DNA of 64,000 bases from Bradyrhizobium jicamae (lineage in GTDB: Bacteria; Pseudomonadota; Alphaproteobacteria; Rhizobiales; Xanthobacteraceae): the NCBI RefSeq assembly GCF_018130215.1, contig NZ_JAFCKQ010000025.1, positions 1 to 64,000 of the forward strand, given 5' to 3'. The position numbers and the translations under genes are program-made. Below, piece by piece: positions 28,047 to 36,851 of the stretch. The notes below the pieces were generated by a model that saw nothing but the letters and a program-made list of their open reading frames with translations, had not been told where the DNA came from and ran no database searches. Position 1 is the first letter of the stretch, and the number at the start of each line of letters is the position of its first letter.

Positions 28047-29114
28047 CTAGGCCCCGCGCACGATATCGCGCACGTGGCCGACCATCTCCTCGATCTGGGC
28101 CGCCGTCACGTCGAGATGCGTGCAGGCCCTGATGCGGCCGTCCATCATCGCCAGCATGACGCCGCGCTTGCGCAGCTCGGAGACCATCCTGGTGCCGGCG
28201 ACGCCCGCGCCGTCGGGCTTGAAGAAGACGAGGTTGGTCTCGGGCGCCTGCACCTCGATGCCGTTGATCTGCGACAGCCCGCGCGCCAGCGCGCGGGCGT
28301 TGGCATGATCCTCGGCGAGGCGGTCGACATGGTGGTCGAGTGCGTGGATGCAGGCCGCGGCACATACGCCGGACTGCCGCATCGAGCCGCCGAGCCGCTG
28401 CTTCCAGCGCCAGACGTCATCGATGAAGGCTCTCGTTCCGGCGATCACTCCGCCGATCGGGGCGCCGAGCCCCTTGGAGAAATCGATCCAGGCGGAATCC
28501 CAGCCCGCCGTCATGTCGCGCGGCGAAATGCCGGACGCGACGGTGGCATTCAACAGCCGCGCGCCGTCCATGTGCGTGGCGAGGCCGTGCGCCTTGGCGA
28601 TGCTCACGACTTCGTCGAGCGCAGCCTTCTTCCAGATCGTGCCGCCGCCGATATTGGCGGTCTGCTCGACGCTGACGAGGACCTGCGGCGGCTGGTAGCG
28701 GGTGCGCGGATGCAGCGCCGCGCGCAATGCCTCGGGGGTGAACTGGCCGTCGTCGCCCGGCAGCGGCATGATCTGGAAGCCGCCGAGCGCCGCATGCGCG
28801 CCGCCCTCGCGCGCGATGATGTGTGCGGTCGCATGCGCCAGGATCTCGTCGCCGGGCCGGCAGTAGGCCAGCGTCGCCGCGACGTTGCACATCGTGCCCG
28901 AGGGCATGAACACGGCGGCTTCCTTGCCGAGCAGACCGGCAACGCGCGCGCAGAGCTCGTTGGTGGTCGGATCGTCGCCGACCTGCTCGTCGCCGACCTC
29001 GGCTTTGGCCATCGCTTCGCGCATCGCGGGCGTCGGCTTGGTCTGGGTGTCCGACAGCAGGTTGATGCGGACGGGCGCGGCCTTCGGATCGGGCGGGGCA
29101 GGGGTGTAGAACAT
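28047..29114 (-). CDS. Low-specificity L-threonine aldolase / beta-eliminating lyase family
   Basis: A 355-residue PLP enzyme of the threonine aldolase family. Key sites are LLSDTQTKPTPAMREAM, the cofactor-stacking region HIIAREGGAHAAL, HMDGARLLNA, and the Schiff-base Lys214 in WIDFSKGLGAPIGG. The likely reaction is cleavage of threonine or allo-threonine to glycine and acetaldehyde, though the family also includes related beta-elimination enzymes. The length is typical. It is monocistronic and follows the rpsD terminator. Confidence 0.9.
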   Translation of the reverse strand: MFYTPAPPDPKAAPVRINLLSDTQTKPTPAMREAMAKAEVGDEQVGDDPTTNELCARVAGLLGKEAAVFMPSGTMCNVAATLAYCRPGDEILAHATAHIIAREGGAHAALGGFQIMPLPGDDGQFTPEALRAALHPRTRYQPPQVLVSVEQTANIGGGTIWKKAALDEVVSIAKAHGLATHMDGARLLNATVASGISPRDMTAGWDSAWIDFSKGLGAPIGGVIAGTRAFIDDVWRWKQRLGGSMRQSGVCAAACIHALDHHVDRLAEDHANARALARGLSQINGIEVQAPETNLVFFKPDGAGVAGTRMVSELRKRGVMLAMMDGRIRACTHLDVTAAQIEEMVGHVRDIVRGA

Positions 29115-29154
29115 GATGATGTGTCTCTCGCTCGGTGCGGGGCGAGTTTAGCCA

Positions 29155-29185
29155 AACAAAAAGGCCCCGGCAAAACCGGGGCCTT
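29155..29185 (-). terminator. Rho-independent terminator of rpsD
   Basis: AAGGCCCCGG at 29161-29170 pairs perfectly with CCGGGGCCTT at 29176-29185 around a five-base loop. On the minus strand the stem is followed by a run of T. It begins 25 bases after the rpsD stop. Confidence 0.85.
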
Positions 29186-29209
29186 CTGTATCTCGCAATC
29201 CTGCAATGA

Positions 29210-29827
29210 TCAGCGCGAATAGAATTCGACGATCAGATGCGGCTCCATCTGCACCGGGAACGGCACGTCGCCGAGCGCCGGGATGCGCGCGAACTTCGCG
29301 GTCATCTTGCCGTGATCGACCTCGAGGAAGTCGGGCACGTCGCGCTCGGGAAGCTGGCTCGCTTCCAGCACCGGGGTGAGCTGCTTGGAGGCTTCCTTGA
29401 CCTCGATGGTGTCGCCGACCTTCAGCTTGTAGCTGCCGATGTTGACCTTGCGGCCGTTCACCTTGACGTGGCCGTGGTTGATGAACTGGCGCGCGGCGAA
29501 CATCGTGGAGACGAACTTGGCGCGATAGACCACGGTGTCGAGACGGCGCTCCAGGAGGCCGATCAGGTTCTCGCCGGTGTCGCCCTTCATGCGGCCGGCC
29601 TCGACATAGATGCCGTGGAACTGGCGCTCGGAGATGTTGGCATAGTAGCCCTTGAGCTTCTGCTTGGCGCGGAGCTGCACGCCGAAGTCGGAGAGCTTGC
29701 CCTTGCGGCGCTGGCCATGCTGGCCGGGGCCGTATTCGCGGCGGTTCACGGGGCTCTTCGGGCGGCCCCAGATGTTCTGGCCCATGCGGCGATCGATCTT
29801 GTACTTCGCCTCACTGCGCTTTGTCAT
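29210..29827 (-). CDS. rpsD: 30S ribosomal protein S4
   Basis: A 205-residue primary rRNA-binding protein of the small subunit. The sequence runs from KYKIDRRMGQNIWGRPKSP through RRKGKLSDFG and the S4 RNA-binding domain (LLERRLDTVVYRAKFV, HVKVNGRKVNIGSYKLKVGD) to LIVEFYSR, and is complete. There are no zinc-ribbon cysteines, so this is the C-minus form. GAGGACGCG before the ATG is the ribosome site. The upstream hairpin at 29948-29969 could belong to its leader. Confidence 0.97.
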   Translation of the reverse strand: MTKRSEAKYKIDRRMGQNIWGRPKSPVNRREYGPGQHGQRRKGKLSDFGVQLRAKQKLKGYYANISERQFHGIYVEAGRMKGDTGENLIGLLERRLDTVVYRAKFVSTMFAARQFINHGHVKVNGRKVNIGSYKLKVGDTIEVKEASKQLTPVLEASQLPERDVPDFLEVDHGKMTAKFARIPALGDVPFPVQMEPHLIVEFYSR

Positions 29828-29947
29828 CGCGTCCTCTTCAGGTTTCAGGTTTTGAGGAAACGCGCCCTCCTGTGTACCGGCCGAAAGGCCCGTACCGACA
29901 GGTCCGCCTCGAAAGCTCGGGGACGAACCACGGGTCGCGAAACGCTT

Positions 29948-29969
29948 CGCGGGCCGAAACCGGCCCGCG
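29948..29969 (-). terminator. GC-rich hairpin between the acyltransferase-like gene and rpsD
   Basis: CGCGGGCCG at 29948-29956 pairs with CGGCCCGCG at 29961-29969 around a four-base loop. There is no T run, so it may be a weak terminator of the gene ending at 30045, or part of the rpsD leader. Confidence 0.35.
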
Positions 29970-30044
29970 AGCAGGGGTGGTCTTAAGGAGAAAGCGCTGC
30001 GCTGTCAAACGAAACAGCCGGTAAAATCGGTCGTTTTCGGCCCC

Positions 30045-30830
30045 TTACGCCCGGTTTGCGGCCGTCCGTACCGGCCTCGTGCCGGTTTGCGGGCAAATCG
30101 CGCGCAATTCGGCCGATATCTCCGAGTTCAGCACCTGCTCCAGCCGGCTCAGGGTCCTGGTCATCAGGGCGGCGTCGCAGACCAGATGGTCCCAGCGCAG
30201 CACGACATCGACGGTCTGATCCGGCTTGATGACGCCGTAGCTGAGGAGGAACGGCCCTGGGCTCAGTGCATGCAGTTCGCCCGGCCCGATCGCCGCAACC
30301 GAGGTCACGCCGAAATTGCCGCAGAAATTGGCGCGCTGGCGGCCGACATTCATCCCGATCGCCCAGGCCAGGCGCCGCAGCGGCAGCGGCAGGCTTGCCA
30401 CGCACAAGGTCTTGCGGAACGAGGGGATCTCCTTCAGCGGCGCGGTCTTGGCGCGCCGGATCAGCGCGTCGATATCGGCGAGCGTCATCTGGTCCGGTGC
30501 GCAGACCCGCTCGAACAGCACACAATCCTCGCCGTCCTCGACGCGGGCAATCGCCACCATGGCGACGCTGCGCGGCATTTCGTACAGCGCCGGCCAGGGC
30601 CATTTGACGTAGAGCGTGCGCAGGGTCGGCTCGTCCCTGGCCACCAGCGCGAAAGCCTTGATGAAGATGGCCGCCCAACCCGGCGCGCCTGCCGCCTGCG
30701 TGCGGGCCTCGGCCACGGCGCGGACATTCAGGCGGCGGGTCAGGGAAACAAAGGCCACGCGGGCCGATGCGCGCATGAGATCGGCGACGAGGCGGCGCGG
30801 CAGCGATATCTTGCGTGGCTTACCGCGCAT
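30045..30830 (-). CDS. Acyltransferase-like protein with E2 catalytic-domain motif
   Basis: A 261-residue protein without a lipoyl domain. Its end resembles the catalytic core of 2-oxoacid dehydrogenase acyltransferases and chloramphenicol acetyltransferase: the active-site histidine motif, usually DHRxxDGA, appears as DHLVCDAALM near residue 220, preceded by LLSYGVIKPDQTVDVVLRW. Other blocks (AAIFIKAFALVARDEPTLR, NFCGNFGVTSVAAIG) also fit that fold. The substrate and acyl donor are unknown. The start is the ATG at 30830. It stands alone upstream of rpsD. Confidence 0.65.
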   Translation of the reverse strand: MRGKPRKISLPRRLVADLMRASARVAFVSLTRRLNVRAVAEARTQAAGAPGWAAIFIKAFALVARDEPTLRTLYVKWPWPALYEMPRSVAMVAIARVEDGEDCVLFERVCAPDQMTLADIDALIRRAKTAPLKEIPSFRKTLCVASLPLPLRRLAWAIGMNVGRQRANFCGNFGVTSVAAIGPGELHALSPGPFLLSYGVIKPDQTVDVVLRWDHLVCDAALMTRTLSRLEQVLNSEISAELRAICPQTGTRPVRTAANRA

Positions 30831-31117
30831 CCGTTCGGCTCAAAATCCCGTAACAGGCAAAAAATCGAAAGCAAGGCAGGCCCGATCCGCTGACCGCCGG
30901 CTCCTTGATAGCATGAGTGGGTAGGCTTGGGGGTGGGATTGGTTTGCTCCTGGCAGCGTCCTCGAAAGTCTAACAGCGCAGATTGAGGGCGAAAAGCAGG
31001 CGGTATGCCTGTGGAATATCAGACGTTCGGCCAATATCGTTCATCTTGGTCGTTCATCTATCGCGGCAGTCTGTCCCCAGGATTTTGCGTGGCGAAACCG
31101 ACGCAACCGTGAATGTC

Positions 31118-32206
31118 TCATACGGCCTTGCCGATCGTCTTGTCCCTCGCTGCGTCGCGCGCTCCCAAGGGCCGGCCCTTGGTGGAATCGACGTTCGTCT
31201 GATGCTCGATCTCGGAGTTCAATTCCGCGCCACAGAGCAGGATGATCGCTGACATCCACATCCATGTCATGAGGCCGATCGCCGCACCCAGCGATCCGTA
31301 GGTCGCGTTGTAATTGCCGAAATTCGAAAGATACCAGGACAGCAGCGACGAGCCGACCAGCCACAGCACTGCGGCCGCGACCGCTCCGACGCTGAGCCAC
31401 TGCCAGCGCGGCTCGGTGCGGCTCGGGGCGTAGCGGTAGAGCACCGCCAGCGCAGTGAGCAGGAGCGCCGTCAGGATTGGCCACCGCCCGAACCGGATGA
31501 TGAGCTCGGCACGCGCGCCCAATCCAACCTGCTGCAGCAGAAGCGGGATGACGACGATCGCACCGACCATCACCAGAATTGCGGCGAGGGAGGCGACCGT
31601 GAATGCGAGCGACACAAGATTCAACTTGAGAACGCCGCGCTTCTCTTTCTCCTCGTAGACCACATTGAGCGCATCGATGATCGCCTTCATGCCGGCGTTC
31701 GCGCTCCAGATCGCCATCAGCAACCCGAGGATGAAGGTGAGGCTGAGCGTCGACGTACCCTTGGCGAGCACGCGGGCAATCTGATCCCGGACGATGGCGA
31801 AGGAGCCTTCCGGCAACATGAGAGCCAGGCTTTGCAGATTGGCCGAGATCGTCGATGGATCGGCAAACAGACCGTAGCTCGAGACCAGAGCCGTGATGGC
31901 CGGGAAGGTCGCGAGCAGACCGTAGAACACGATCCCGGCCGCTGTTGGGATGAGCCGGTCCTCATCGATCTGCCGATAGGTGCGGAAAAGGATGTTCCTC
32001 CAGCCCGCCGCCGTTATCTCCAGCGGGCCCTGGGACAACCATCCGGGCTTCCCCGCGTCGGTGTTCACCGGCACGGTGTGCGGTCCGGCCTTCGGCGACC
32101 GCGGCAACCGCGTCAAATGCCGGTGGACCGTCATCGCACCTAATATCGCTGCCGCAAGGAGCGCCAGATCGCTTTGCCAGTTCGGCCAGTTGGGGCGCGC
32201 GGCCAT
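31118..32206 (-). CDS. YihY/BrkB family inner-membrane protein
   Basis: A 362-residue protein with an N-terminal membrane anchor and the YihY/BrkB core of about six segments. Diagnostic stretches are DRLIPTAAGIVFYGLLATFPAI, LIWSANAGMKAIIDALNVVYEEKEKRG (read here as MAIWSANAGMKAI), YGSLGAAIGLMTWMW and IILLCGAELNSEIEHQT. The family was once called ribonuclease BN by mistake; its function is unknown. An AGGATGAG sequence precedes the ATG at 32206. Confidence 0.88.
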   Translation of the reverse strand: MAARPNWPNWQSDLALLAAAILGAMTVHRHLTRLPRSPKAGPHTVPVNTDAGKPGWLSQGPLEITAAGWRNILFRTYRQIDEDRLIPTAAGIVFYGLLATFPAITALVSSYGLFADPSTISANLQSLALMLPEGSFAIVRDQIARVLAKGTSTLSLTFILGLLMAIWSANAGMKAIIDALNVVYEEKEKRGVLKLNLVSLAFTVASLAAILVMVGAIVVIPLLLQQVGLGARAELIIRFGRWPILTALLLTALAVLYRYAPSRTEPRWQWLSVGAVAAAVLWLVGSSLLSWYLSNFGNYNATYGSLGAAIGLMTWMWMSAIILLCGAELNSEIEHQTNVDSTKGRPLGARDAARDKTIGKAV

Positions 32207-32343
32207 TGCTCATCCTGCATCGCGTCGCTGCCTCGATACCGGCAGCGACGGCCGCAGCTACCATCGCTCTCCATGGGAGACCGGGGCTCTCGCGAGCGGA
32301 GATCGGAGGCGGCCCGGAGCGAGCCGTCCGCCCCAAACCTCGG

Positions 32344-32634
32344 TCACCGGTAGTGATGGTAGTGGTGGTGATAATAGTAGTGGCGGTAGTATCGGTGCGG
32401 GCCATAGTACGGGCCGCCGTAATAGGCGTAGCTCGGGCCATAATAATAACCCGGCCCGTAGCCGTAACCATACGGGCCATAGGCACCGTAGGCACCCGCC
32501 GCCAGCGCGCCGGCAGCGATGCCGAACCCAATTCCCGGACCCCAGCCGCCTCGCCAGCCTCCGGCTTCGGCGGGGGCGGCTACCGTGACTGCGGCAATGG
32601 CGAGAGCGGCGGCAATCATCGTCGATCTTCTCAT
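32344..32634 (-). CDS. Secreted Gly/Tyr/His-rich small protein
   Basis: A 96-residue protein with a signal peptide (to about residue 24, ending AEA). The mature part is extremely rich in glycine and tyrosine (GPYGYGYGPGYYYG and similar) and ends in alternating tyrosine and histidine. Proteins of this composition are common in rhizobia and are annotated as hypothetical or sulfur-globule-like; the tail could bind metal, which is inference. GGAAG before the ATG at 32634 is the ribosome site. Confidence 0.75.
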   Translation of the reverse strand: MRRSTMIAAALAIAAVTVAAPAEAGGWRGGWGPGIGFGIAAGALAAGAYGAYGPYGYGYGPGYYYGPSYAYYGGPYYGPHRYYRHYYYHHHYHHYR

Positions 32635-32903
32635 GTGAACTTCCTTCGAAACGATTGGCGTCTACATCAATTCGGCACCCGGTCGAGGGTTGCTATTTCC
32701 GGAGGGATTGCGCGCCCGTCGACAACGACGGGCACGCGATATCCTTCGCAATGGCTTCGACGAGGCGACTGCTGGGCTCGAACTCCGGTGAAGAACAGGC
32801 GGCGACGAGCCGCGATCCATCATCGGAGACAGGGCTCGCGGCTTCGAACTCGGGCAGCTCGACCGTGAGCGTGAGTCCTTGGGCGCGGGTCGATCAACCT
32901 CGC

Positions 32904-33296
32904 TCACTTGCTCTCCGGCACCCAGGCAGTGCTTGCCTTGTCGTATTTGAATCCGGGCGCGCTCTTCAGTTCATCCTTGGTCTGGTCGAGCGTGAGCCAC
33001 CACTTGTCGTTCTTCTTCTCGGACTTCACGGCCGTGAACGGCACGATGACGTCTTTTTCCCCCGCGCCGAGGAATCCGCCGACGCCGACGACGAGGCCGG
33101 TCACTTGTCCTTGCTTGTTGACGAGCACGTCATCGACGTCGCCGATCTTGCTCTGCTTCGGATCGTATACCGACTGCTTGTAGTAGTTGGTCACCGTCCA
33201 GCTTTCCGATGGGGCCGCCGACATCGTCGTCGTTGCCGCATACGCAGCGGTCGTCAGGATGGAAGCGAAAGCAATTCCCGTCGCGATTTTTTTCAT
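32904..33296 (-). CDS. Exported PRC-barrel domain protein
   Basis: A 130-residue protein with a signal peptide (KKIATGIAFASILTTAAYA). A PRC-barrel domain follows: SKIGDVDDVLVNKQGQVTGLVVGVGGFLGAGEKDVIVPF and so on, with a two-lysine loop before the last strand. PRC barrels in the envelope are common in rhizobia, with poorly known roles. GAGGAG upstream supports the ATG at 33296; the longer frame from 33518 is rejected. Bases 33297-33595 upstream hold no recognisable gene. Confidence 0.88.
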   Translation of the reverse strand: MKKIATGIAFASILTTAAYAATTTMSAAPSESWTVTNYYKQSVYDPKQSKIGDVDDVLVNKQGQVTGLVVGVGGFLGAGEKDVIVPFTAVKSEKKNDKWWLTLDQTKDELKSAPGFKYDKASTAWVPESK

Positions 33297-33595
33297 TGTT
33301 GGGCTCCTCTTGAAAAGTGAGCTCAATAAACAACCAACGAGGTCTGCAGTTCCTGAAGCTATTCCACGTCGACGATCGTCGAAGTTATGTGGCGTGCGAA
33401 TTCGGTCGTGATGGAGCCTGGAAGGCTGGTCGCCTGACCGGCCGCCTCCCAGCTTAGGAACTTCATGGTCGCGGCGGGTTAACAAACAGGCGGGACTCCT
33501 CTGGGGCCTGGCCTGCACGGTCTCGCCTCAAGTCCTTCAGCCCAAGGGCGGACCGTGCGCGAGCGGATGTTGCCATGGTCGGAGACAGGTGGCCG

Positions 33596-34363
33596 TTATC
33601 GCTTGATCCCCGCGAACGCGGCCGCGATCCCGCGCTGGAATAGCGACCAGTCGAAGCCGAGCGCGAGAGCAAGGTAACCGCGATCGATCATCGCGTTGGC
33701 CTGTTCGGCGGTGCGTGCGACGCCGCCGATCGGCACGCCGCTGCGAAGGATGCCTTCCTCGGCGCGCTGCATCAGCGCCATCACCTCGGGATCGTCGGGC
33801 AGGCCGCGCTTGTTGATCGAGGTGGCGAGATCGCCGGGGCCGATCACCGCGAGATCGATGCCGGGCGTTGCCATGATCTCGTCGATGCGGTTCACCGCCT
33901 CGACATGCTCGATCGTGATCATGCAGATCATGTCGTCGTCCGATGTCGCCATATAGTCGGCCATCGAGACGCCCCAGCGGAACGGCGCGTGAAACGGACC
34001 CCAGAGCCGGTCACCCTTCGGCGGGTAGCGTACGCTGCGCGCCGCCTTCTCGGCGTCCGCGCGGTTGCAGATCATCGGGAAATTGATGCCGAGCGCGCCG
34101 AGATCCATCGGCGCTTTCGCCAGCCATGGCTCATTGGCCGCGATCCGCACCATCGGCACGCACGGCGTGCCCGACGTGGCGACGATCATCGCGTGCGCCG
34201 CGGTGAGATCGATCGGCCCGTGCTCGAGGTCGACGATGATCCAGTCGAGCGACTGCGCCATGATCTGCACGGCCTGGATGCTCGGCATCGTGGCGATCGC
34301 GCCGAAGGTCGGGCGCTTCTCGCGCCATTGCTTGCGCAGCCGGTTGAGCGGTGAGGGGGACAA
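33596..34363 (-). CDS. HpcH/HpaI family aldolase/lyase
   Basis: A 255-residue class II aldolase of the HpcH/HpaI (2,4-dihydroxyhept-2-enedioate aldolase) family. Features are WIIVDLEHGPIDLTAA, VPMVRIAANEPWLAK for the catalytic arginine, the metal-binding glutamate in CMITIEHVEAVNRIDEI, and IDLAVIGPGDLATSI with the second metal ligand. A TTG at 34363 is chosen as start because GGAAGGGAAG lies just upstream and there is no good ATG; the frame is open to 34456. The real substrate is unknown, possibly a keto-hydroxy acid. Confidence 0.85.
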   Translation of the reverse strand: MSPSPLNRLRKQWREKRPTFGAIATMPSIQAVQIMAQSLDWIIVDLEHGPIDLTAAHAMIVATSGTPCVPMVRIAANEPWLAKAPMDLGALGINFPMICNRADAEKAARSVRYPPKGDRLWGPFHAPFRWGVSMADYMATSDDDMICMITIEHVEAVNRIDEIMATPGIDLAVIGPGDLATSINKRGLPDDPEVMALMQRAEEGILRSGVPIGGVARTAEQANAMIDRGYLALALGFDWSLFQRGIAAAFAGIKR

Positions 34364-34583
34364 TGCGATCTTCCCTTCCAGAGGTGACTCGGAGGCCAAG
34401 TGTACACGCAAATCGCTCGTGGTCGCCTGGCCCCGACACCGGCAGAACGCCGACACGGCAATCTCAATGTATTCGGCCGCAGGCGGACGCGATAGTACGA
34501 AGCCGCTGGCGGAGCGTCTGTCCTCTTCCTACTATCTCGCGACGCTCAGCGGTCCTGACCGGCTGATCATCGAGGGGACAGGA

Positions 34584-35012
34584 ATGGACTATCGGCGACG
34601 GCTTCTCTTCCACGGAATATGTCTCTTCCTGATCGGGCTTTTCACCGGGCTCGCCGAGCAGCATTTTGCGAACGTGCGAATGGCGCTGGCGGCGCATCTG
34701 GAAGGCGTGATGAATGGGACGTTCCTGCTCGCCGTCGGCGCGGTCTGGCGCGACGTGAAGCTTTCATCCCGCGCAAGCGCGGCGGCCTACTGGACGCTGC
34801 TTGGCGGGACTTATGGCAATTGGGCGGTGACGACACTCGCCGCCAGTTTGGGGACCGCCGCGCTTTCACCGATAACCGGGGCAGGGCACAGCGCTCCACA
34901 GTGGCAGGAATCGCTTGTGACGGCCGGCTTTATCACGATCGGCCTCGCGATCATCGCCGCAAGCGTCTTGCTGCTCTGGGGGCTGCGAGGGAAGGCGCCA
35001 CCACCCGGCTGA
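34584..35012 (+). CDS. Hydroxylaminobenzene mutase / styrene-oxide-isomerase-like membrane protein
   Basis: A 142-residue protein with four hydrophobic helices. The motif ALAAHLEGVMNGTFLLAVGAVW (His38, Asn44), followed by GGTYGNWAVTTLAA and PQWQESLVTAGF, resembles from memory HabA/HabB hydroxylaminobenzene mutases, small integral membrane isomerases related to styrene oxide isomerase. The conserved histidine and the two asparagines support that. The ATG at 34584 follows AGGGGACAGG. The substrate here is unknown. It is convergent with murI. Confidence 0.62.
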   Translation: MDYRRRLLFHGICLFLIGLFTGLAEQHFANVRMALAAHLEGVMNGTFLLAVGAVWRDVKLSSRASAAAYWTLLGGTYGNWAVTTLAASLGTAALSPITGAGHSAPQWQESLVTAGFITIGLAIIAASVLLLWGLRGKAPPPG

Positions 35013-35042
35013 CAGGGAGACAGGCACGCGCCGGCGGAACGC

Positions 35043-35840
35043 TCAGGCCGGGACGCGGCCGCCGAAGAACGGCATCAATGCCTGCGAAAGCGCGTGCGGG
35101 CGCTTCGAGGTGAAGATCATCTCGGCGCCGGCCGTGTCGCGTTCGGAGCCTATGGGGCCGAGCAGGTCGGAGACGCGGCGGGCGATCGCGGGCGCGGGAT
35201 CGATCCAGTCGACCGGCCACGGCGCGAGCTGCGTCAACCGGTCCAGCAGCAGCGGGTAATGCGTGCAGGCGAGCACGACAGTGTCGGTGCGAGCTGGATC
35301 GCCGACGCCATCGCCGATGAAGCAGGGCGCGAGCTCGGCGGCGATGGCCTCGTCGCGCACGGCCTGGCCGCTCAGCGCAGCCTCGGCGAGGGAGGCGAGC
35401 TCGCCCGAGCCGACGAGCGTGACTTCGCAACCTTGCGCAAAATCATGGATCAGCTTGCGGGTATATTCCCGTTTCACGGTGCCCCTGGTGCCGAGCACCG
35501 AGACACGCCGGGTCTTCGAGGAGGCGCAGGCCGGCTTGATCGCCGGCACGGTGCCGACGAACGGCAAGCGGTAAGCATCGCGCAGATGCGACATGACCAG
35601 CGTGGACGCGGTGTTGCAGGCAATCACGACGAGGTCCGGTGCATGCGCCTCGATCAACTCACCGACCAGCGGCACCACTCGCTCGATGATCTCAGCCTCG
35701 GTGTGGTGGCCGTAGGGGAAGAAGGCGTCGTCGGCGACATAGACGTAGTGCGCCTCGGGCCTGACGCGAACCACCTCGCGGAGCACGGTGAGGCCGCCGA
35801 GGCCGGAATCGAACACAAGGATGGTCGGGGAAGCGGGCAC
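35043..35840 (-). CDS. murI: Glutamate racemase
   Basis: A 265-residue cytosolic enzyme that makes D-glutamate for peptidoglycan. Both catalytic cysteines are in place: Cys75 in VIACNTAST and Cys192 in VLACTHYPLL. The N-terminus FDSGLGGLTVLREV and the YVADDAFFPYG block are typical. The start is a GTG at 35840. The length is normal. Confidence 0.95.
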   Translation of the reverse strand: MPASPTILVFDSGLGGLTVLREVVRVRPEAHYVYVADDAFFPYGHHTEAEIIERVVPLVGELIEAHAPDLVVIACNTASTLVMSHLRDAYRLPFVGTVPAIKPACASSKTRRVSVLGTRGTVKREYTRKLIHDFAQGCEVTLVGSGELASLAEAALSGQAVRDEAIAAELAPCFIGDGVGDPARTDTVVLACTHYPLLLDRLTQLAPWPVDWIDPAPAIARRVSDLLGPIGSERDTAGAEMIFTSKRPHALSQALMPFFGGRVPA

Positions 35841-35958
35841 GAGAACAGCCTATCCTGGTCGGGGTTACCATTCGGTTGTTTGGCTCTCTCGCCGCACAAG
35901 GCGGTGAAATTGCGGAATTTCAGATGGCCCTGGCCGATACCGCCCGTCACCATGACAT

Positions 35959-36005
35959 GCAGGCAAATACCTGCCCTTGACATGCAGGTAACTACCTGCA
36001 TAATG
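35959..36005 (+). promoter_or_regulatory. Promoter with two tandem 16-bp ArsR-type operators
   Basis: A -35 box TTGACA at 35977-35982 and a -10 box CATAAT at 35999-36004, 16 bases apart, make a near-ideal sigma-70 promoter. Two palindromes overlap it: GCAGGCAAATACCTGC at 35959-35974 (one mismatch) and GCAGGTAACTACCTGC at 35984-35999 (perfect), spaced 25 bases apart. The second fills the gap between -35 and -10, so a bound dimer would block RNA polymerase. The ArsR gene begins 23 bases after the promoter, which points to autoregulation. Confidence 0.8.
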
Positions 36006-36027
36006 TCCTCGCAGACGAGCGAGACCA

Positions 36028-36342
36028 ATGGACGCGGACAAGGTTTTCAAGGCGCTGGGCGACGCGACGCGCAGGAAGCTGCTCGACCTTCTCTGCGAGA
36101 GGAACGGGCAGACGCTCGGCCAGCTTTGCGAGAACCTCGACATGGCCCGGCAATCCGCCACGCAGCACCTCGGGATACTGGAAGAAGCCAGTCTGGTGAG
36201 CACGGTCAGGCGTGGCCGGGAGAAGCTGCATTTCATCAATCCGGTGCCGCTCCATGACGTCTACGAGCGGTGGGTGCGGAAGTTCGAACGTGAGCGGCTC
36301 AGCCTGCTGCACGATCTGAAGAAAGAGCTCGAAGGAGAGTGA
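36028..36342 (+). CDS. ArsR family transcriptional regulator
   Basis: A 104-residue winged-helix repressor. The sequence VFKALGDATRRKLLDLLCE followed by QLCENLDMARQSATQHLGILEEASLV is the standard ArsR DNA-binding core. There is no metal-binding cysteine cluster such as CVC, so it belongs to the subgroup linked with SRPBCC genes, not the arsenic sensors. The gene starts at the first ATG after a promoter with two operators, and its stop overlaps the start region of the next gene. Confidence 0.92.
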   Translation: MDADKVFKALGDATRRKLLDLLCERNGQTLGQLCENLDMARQSATQHLGILEEASLVSTVRRGREKLHFINPVPLHDVYERWVRKFERERLSLLHDLKKELEGE

Positions 36343-36344
36343 TG

Positions 36345-36809
36345 ATGACCAAAGAGACGACCAGCTTTGTCTACGTGACCTACATTCTCTCGACACCGGA
36401 AAAGGTGTTCGAGGCCATCACCAGACCGGATGTCGCAAGGCGCTACTGGGGCCACGAGAACGTCTCCGACTGGAAGGTCGGATCGAAATGGGAGCATGTT
36501 CGCGCCGACGATCAACGGCCGGTCCAGATCGTTGGCAAGGTCGTCGAGGTCTCGCCGCCGACCCGCCTGGTGATCACCTGGGCAAGCCCTTCGCAGGCTT
36601 CTGATCCGGCAAGCTACAGCCGCGTGACGTTCGAGATCGAAGAATACGAGAACATGGTCCGGCTGACCGTCACCCATGACGAGCTCGAAGCCGGCGGCAG
36701 CATGGCGAAGGGAATCAGCAAGGGTTGGCCGGTGGTTCTCTCCAGCCTGAAATCCCTGCTGGAAACCGGCCGCGGGCTCGACGTGTTCGCCAAGCCAAAG
36801 ACGGCCTGA
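36345..36809 (+). CDS. SRPBCC (AHSA1/START-like) domain protein
   Basis: A 154-residue protein with the helix-grip fold that binds hydrophobic ligands. Features are YILSTPEKVFEAIT, RRYWGHENVSDW, and the end with GWPVVLSSLKSLLETGR. Pairs of an ArsR-type repressor and an SRPBCC protein are frequent in rhizobia and actinobacteria; the ligand is unknown. The ATG at 36345 is best spaced from AAGGAG at 36332-36337; the ATG at 36342 and GTG at 36339 are alternatives that overlap the ArsR stop. Confidence 0.88.
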   Translation: MTKETTSFVYVTYILSTPEKVFEAITRPDVARRYWGHENVSDWKVGSKWEHVRADDQRPVQIVGKVVEVSPPTRLVITWASPSQASDPASYSRVTFEIEEYENMVRLTVTHDELEAGGSMAKGISKGWPVVLSSLKSLLETGRGLDVFAKPKTA

Positions 36810-36851
36810 TCCGGCGCGACGTCGAATCCGGAGCACCCGAGGAGCATCATC

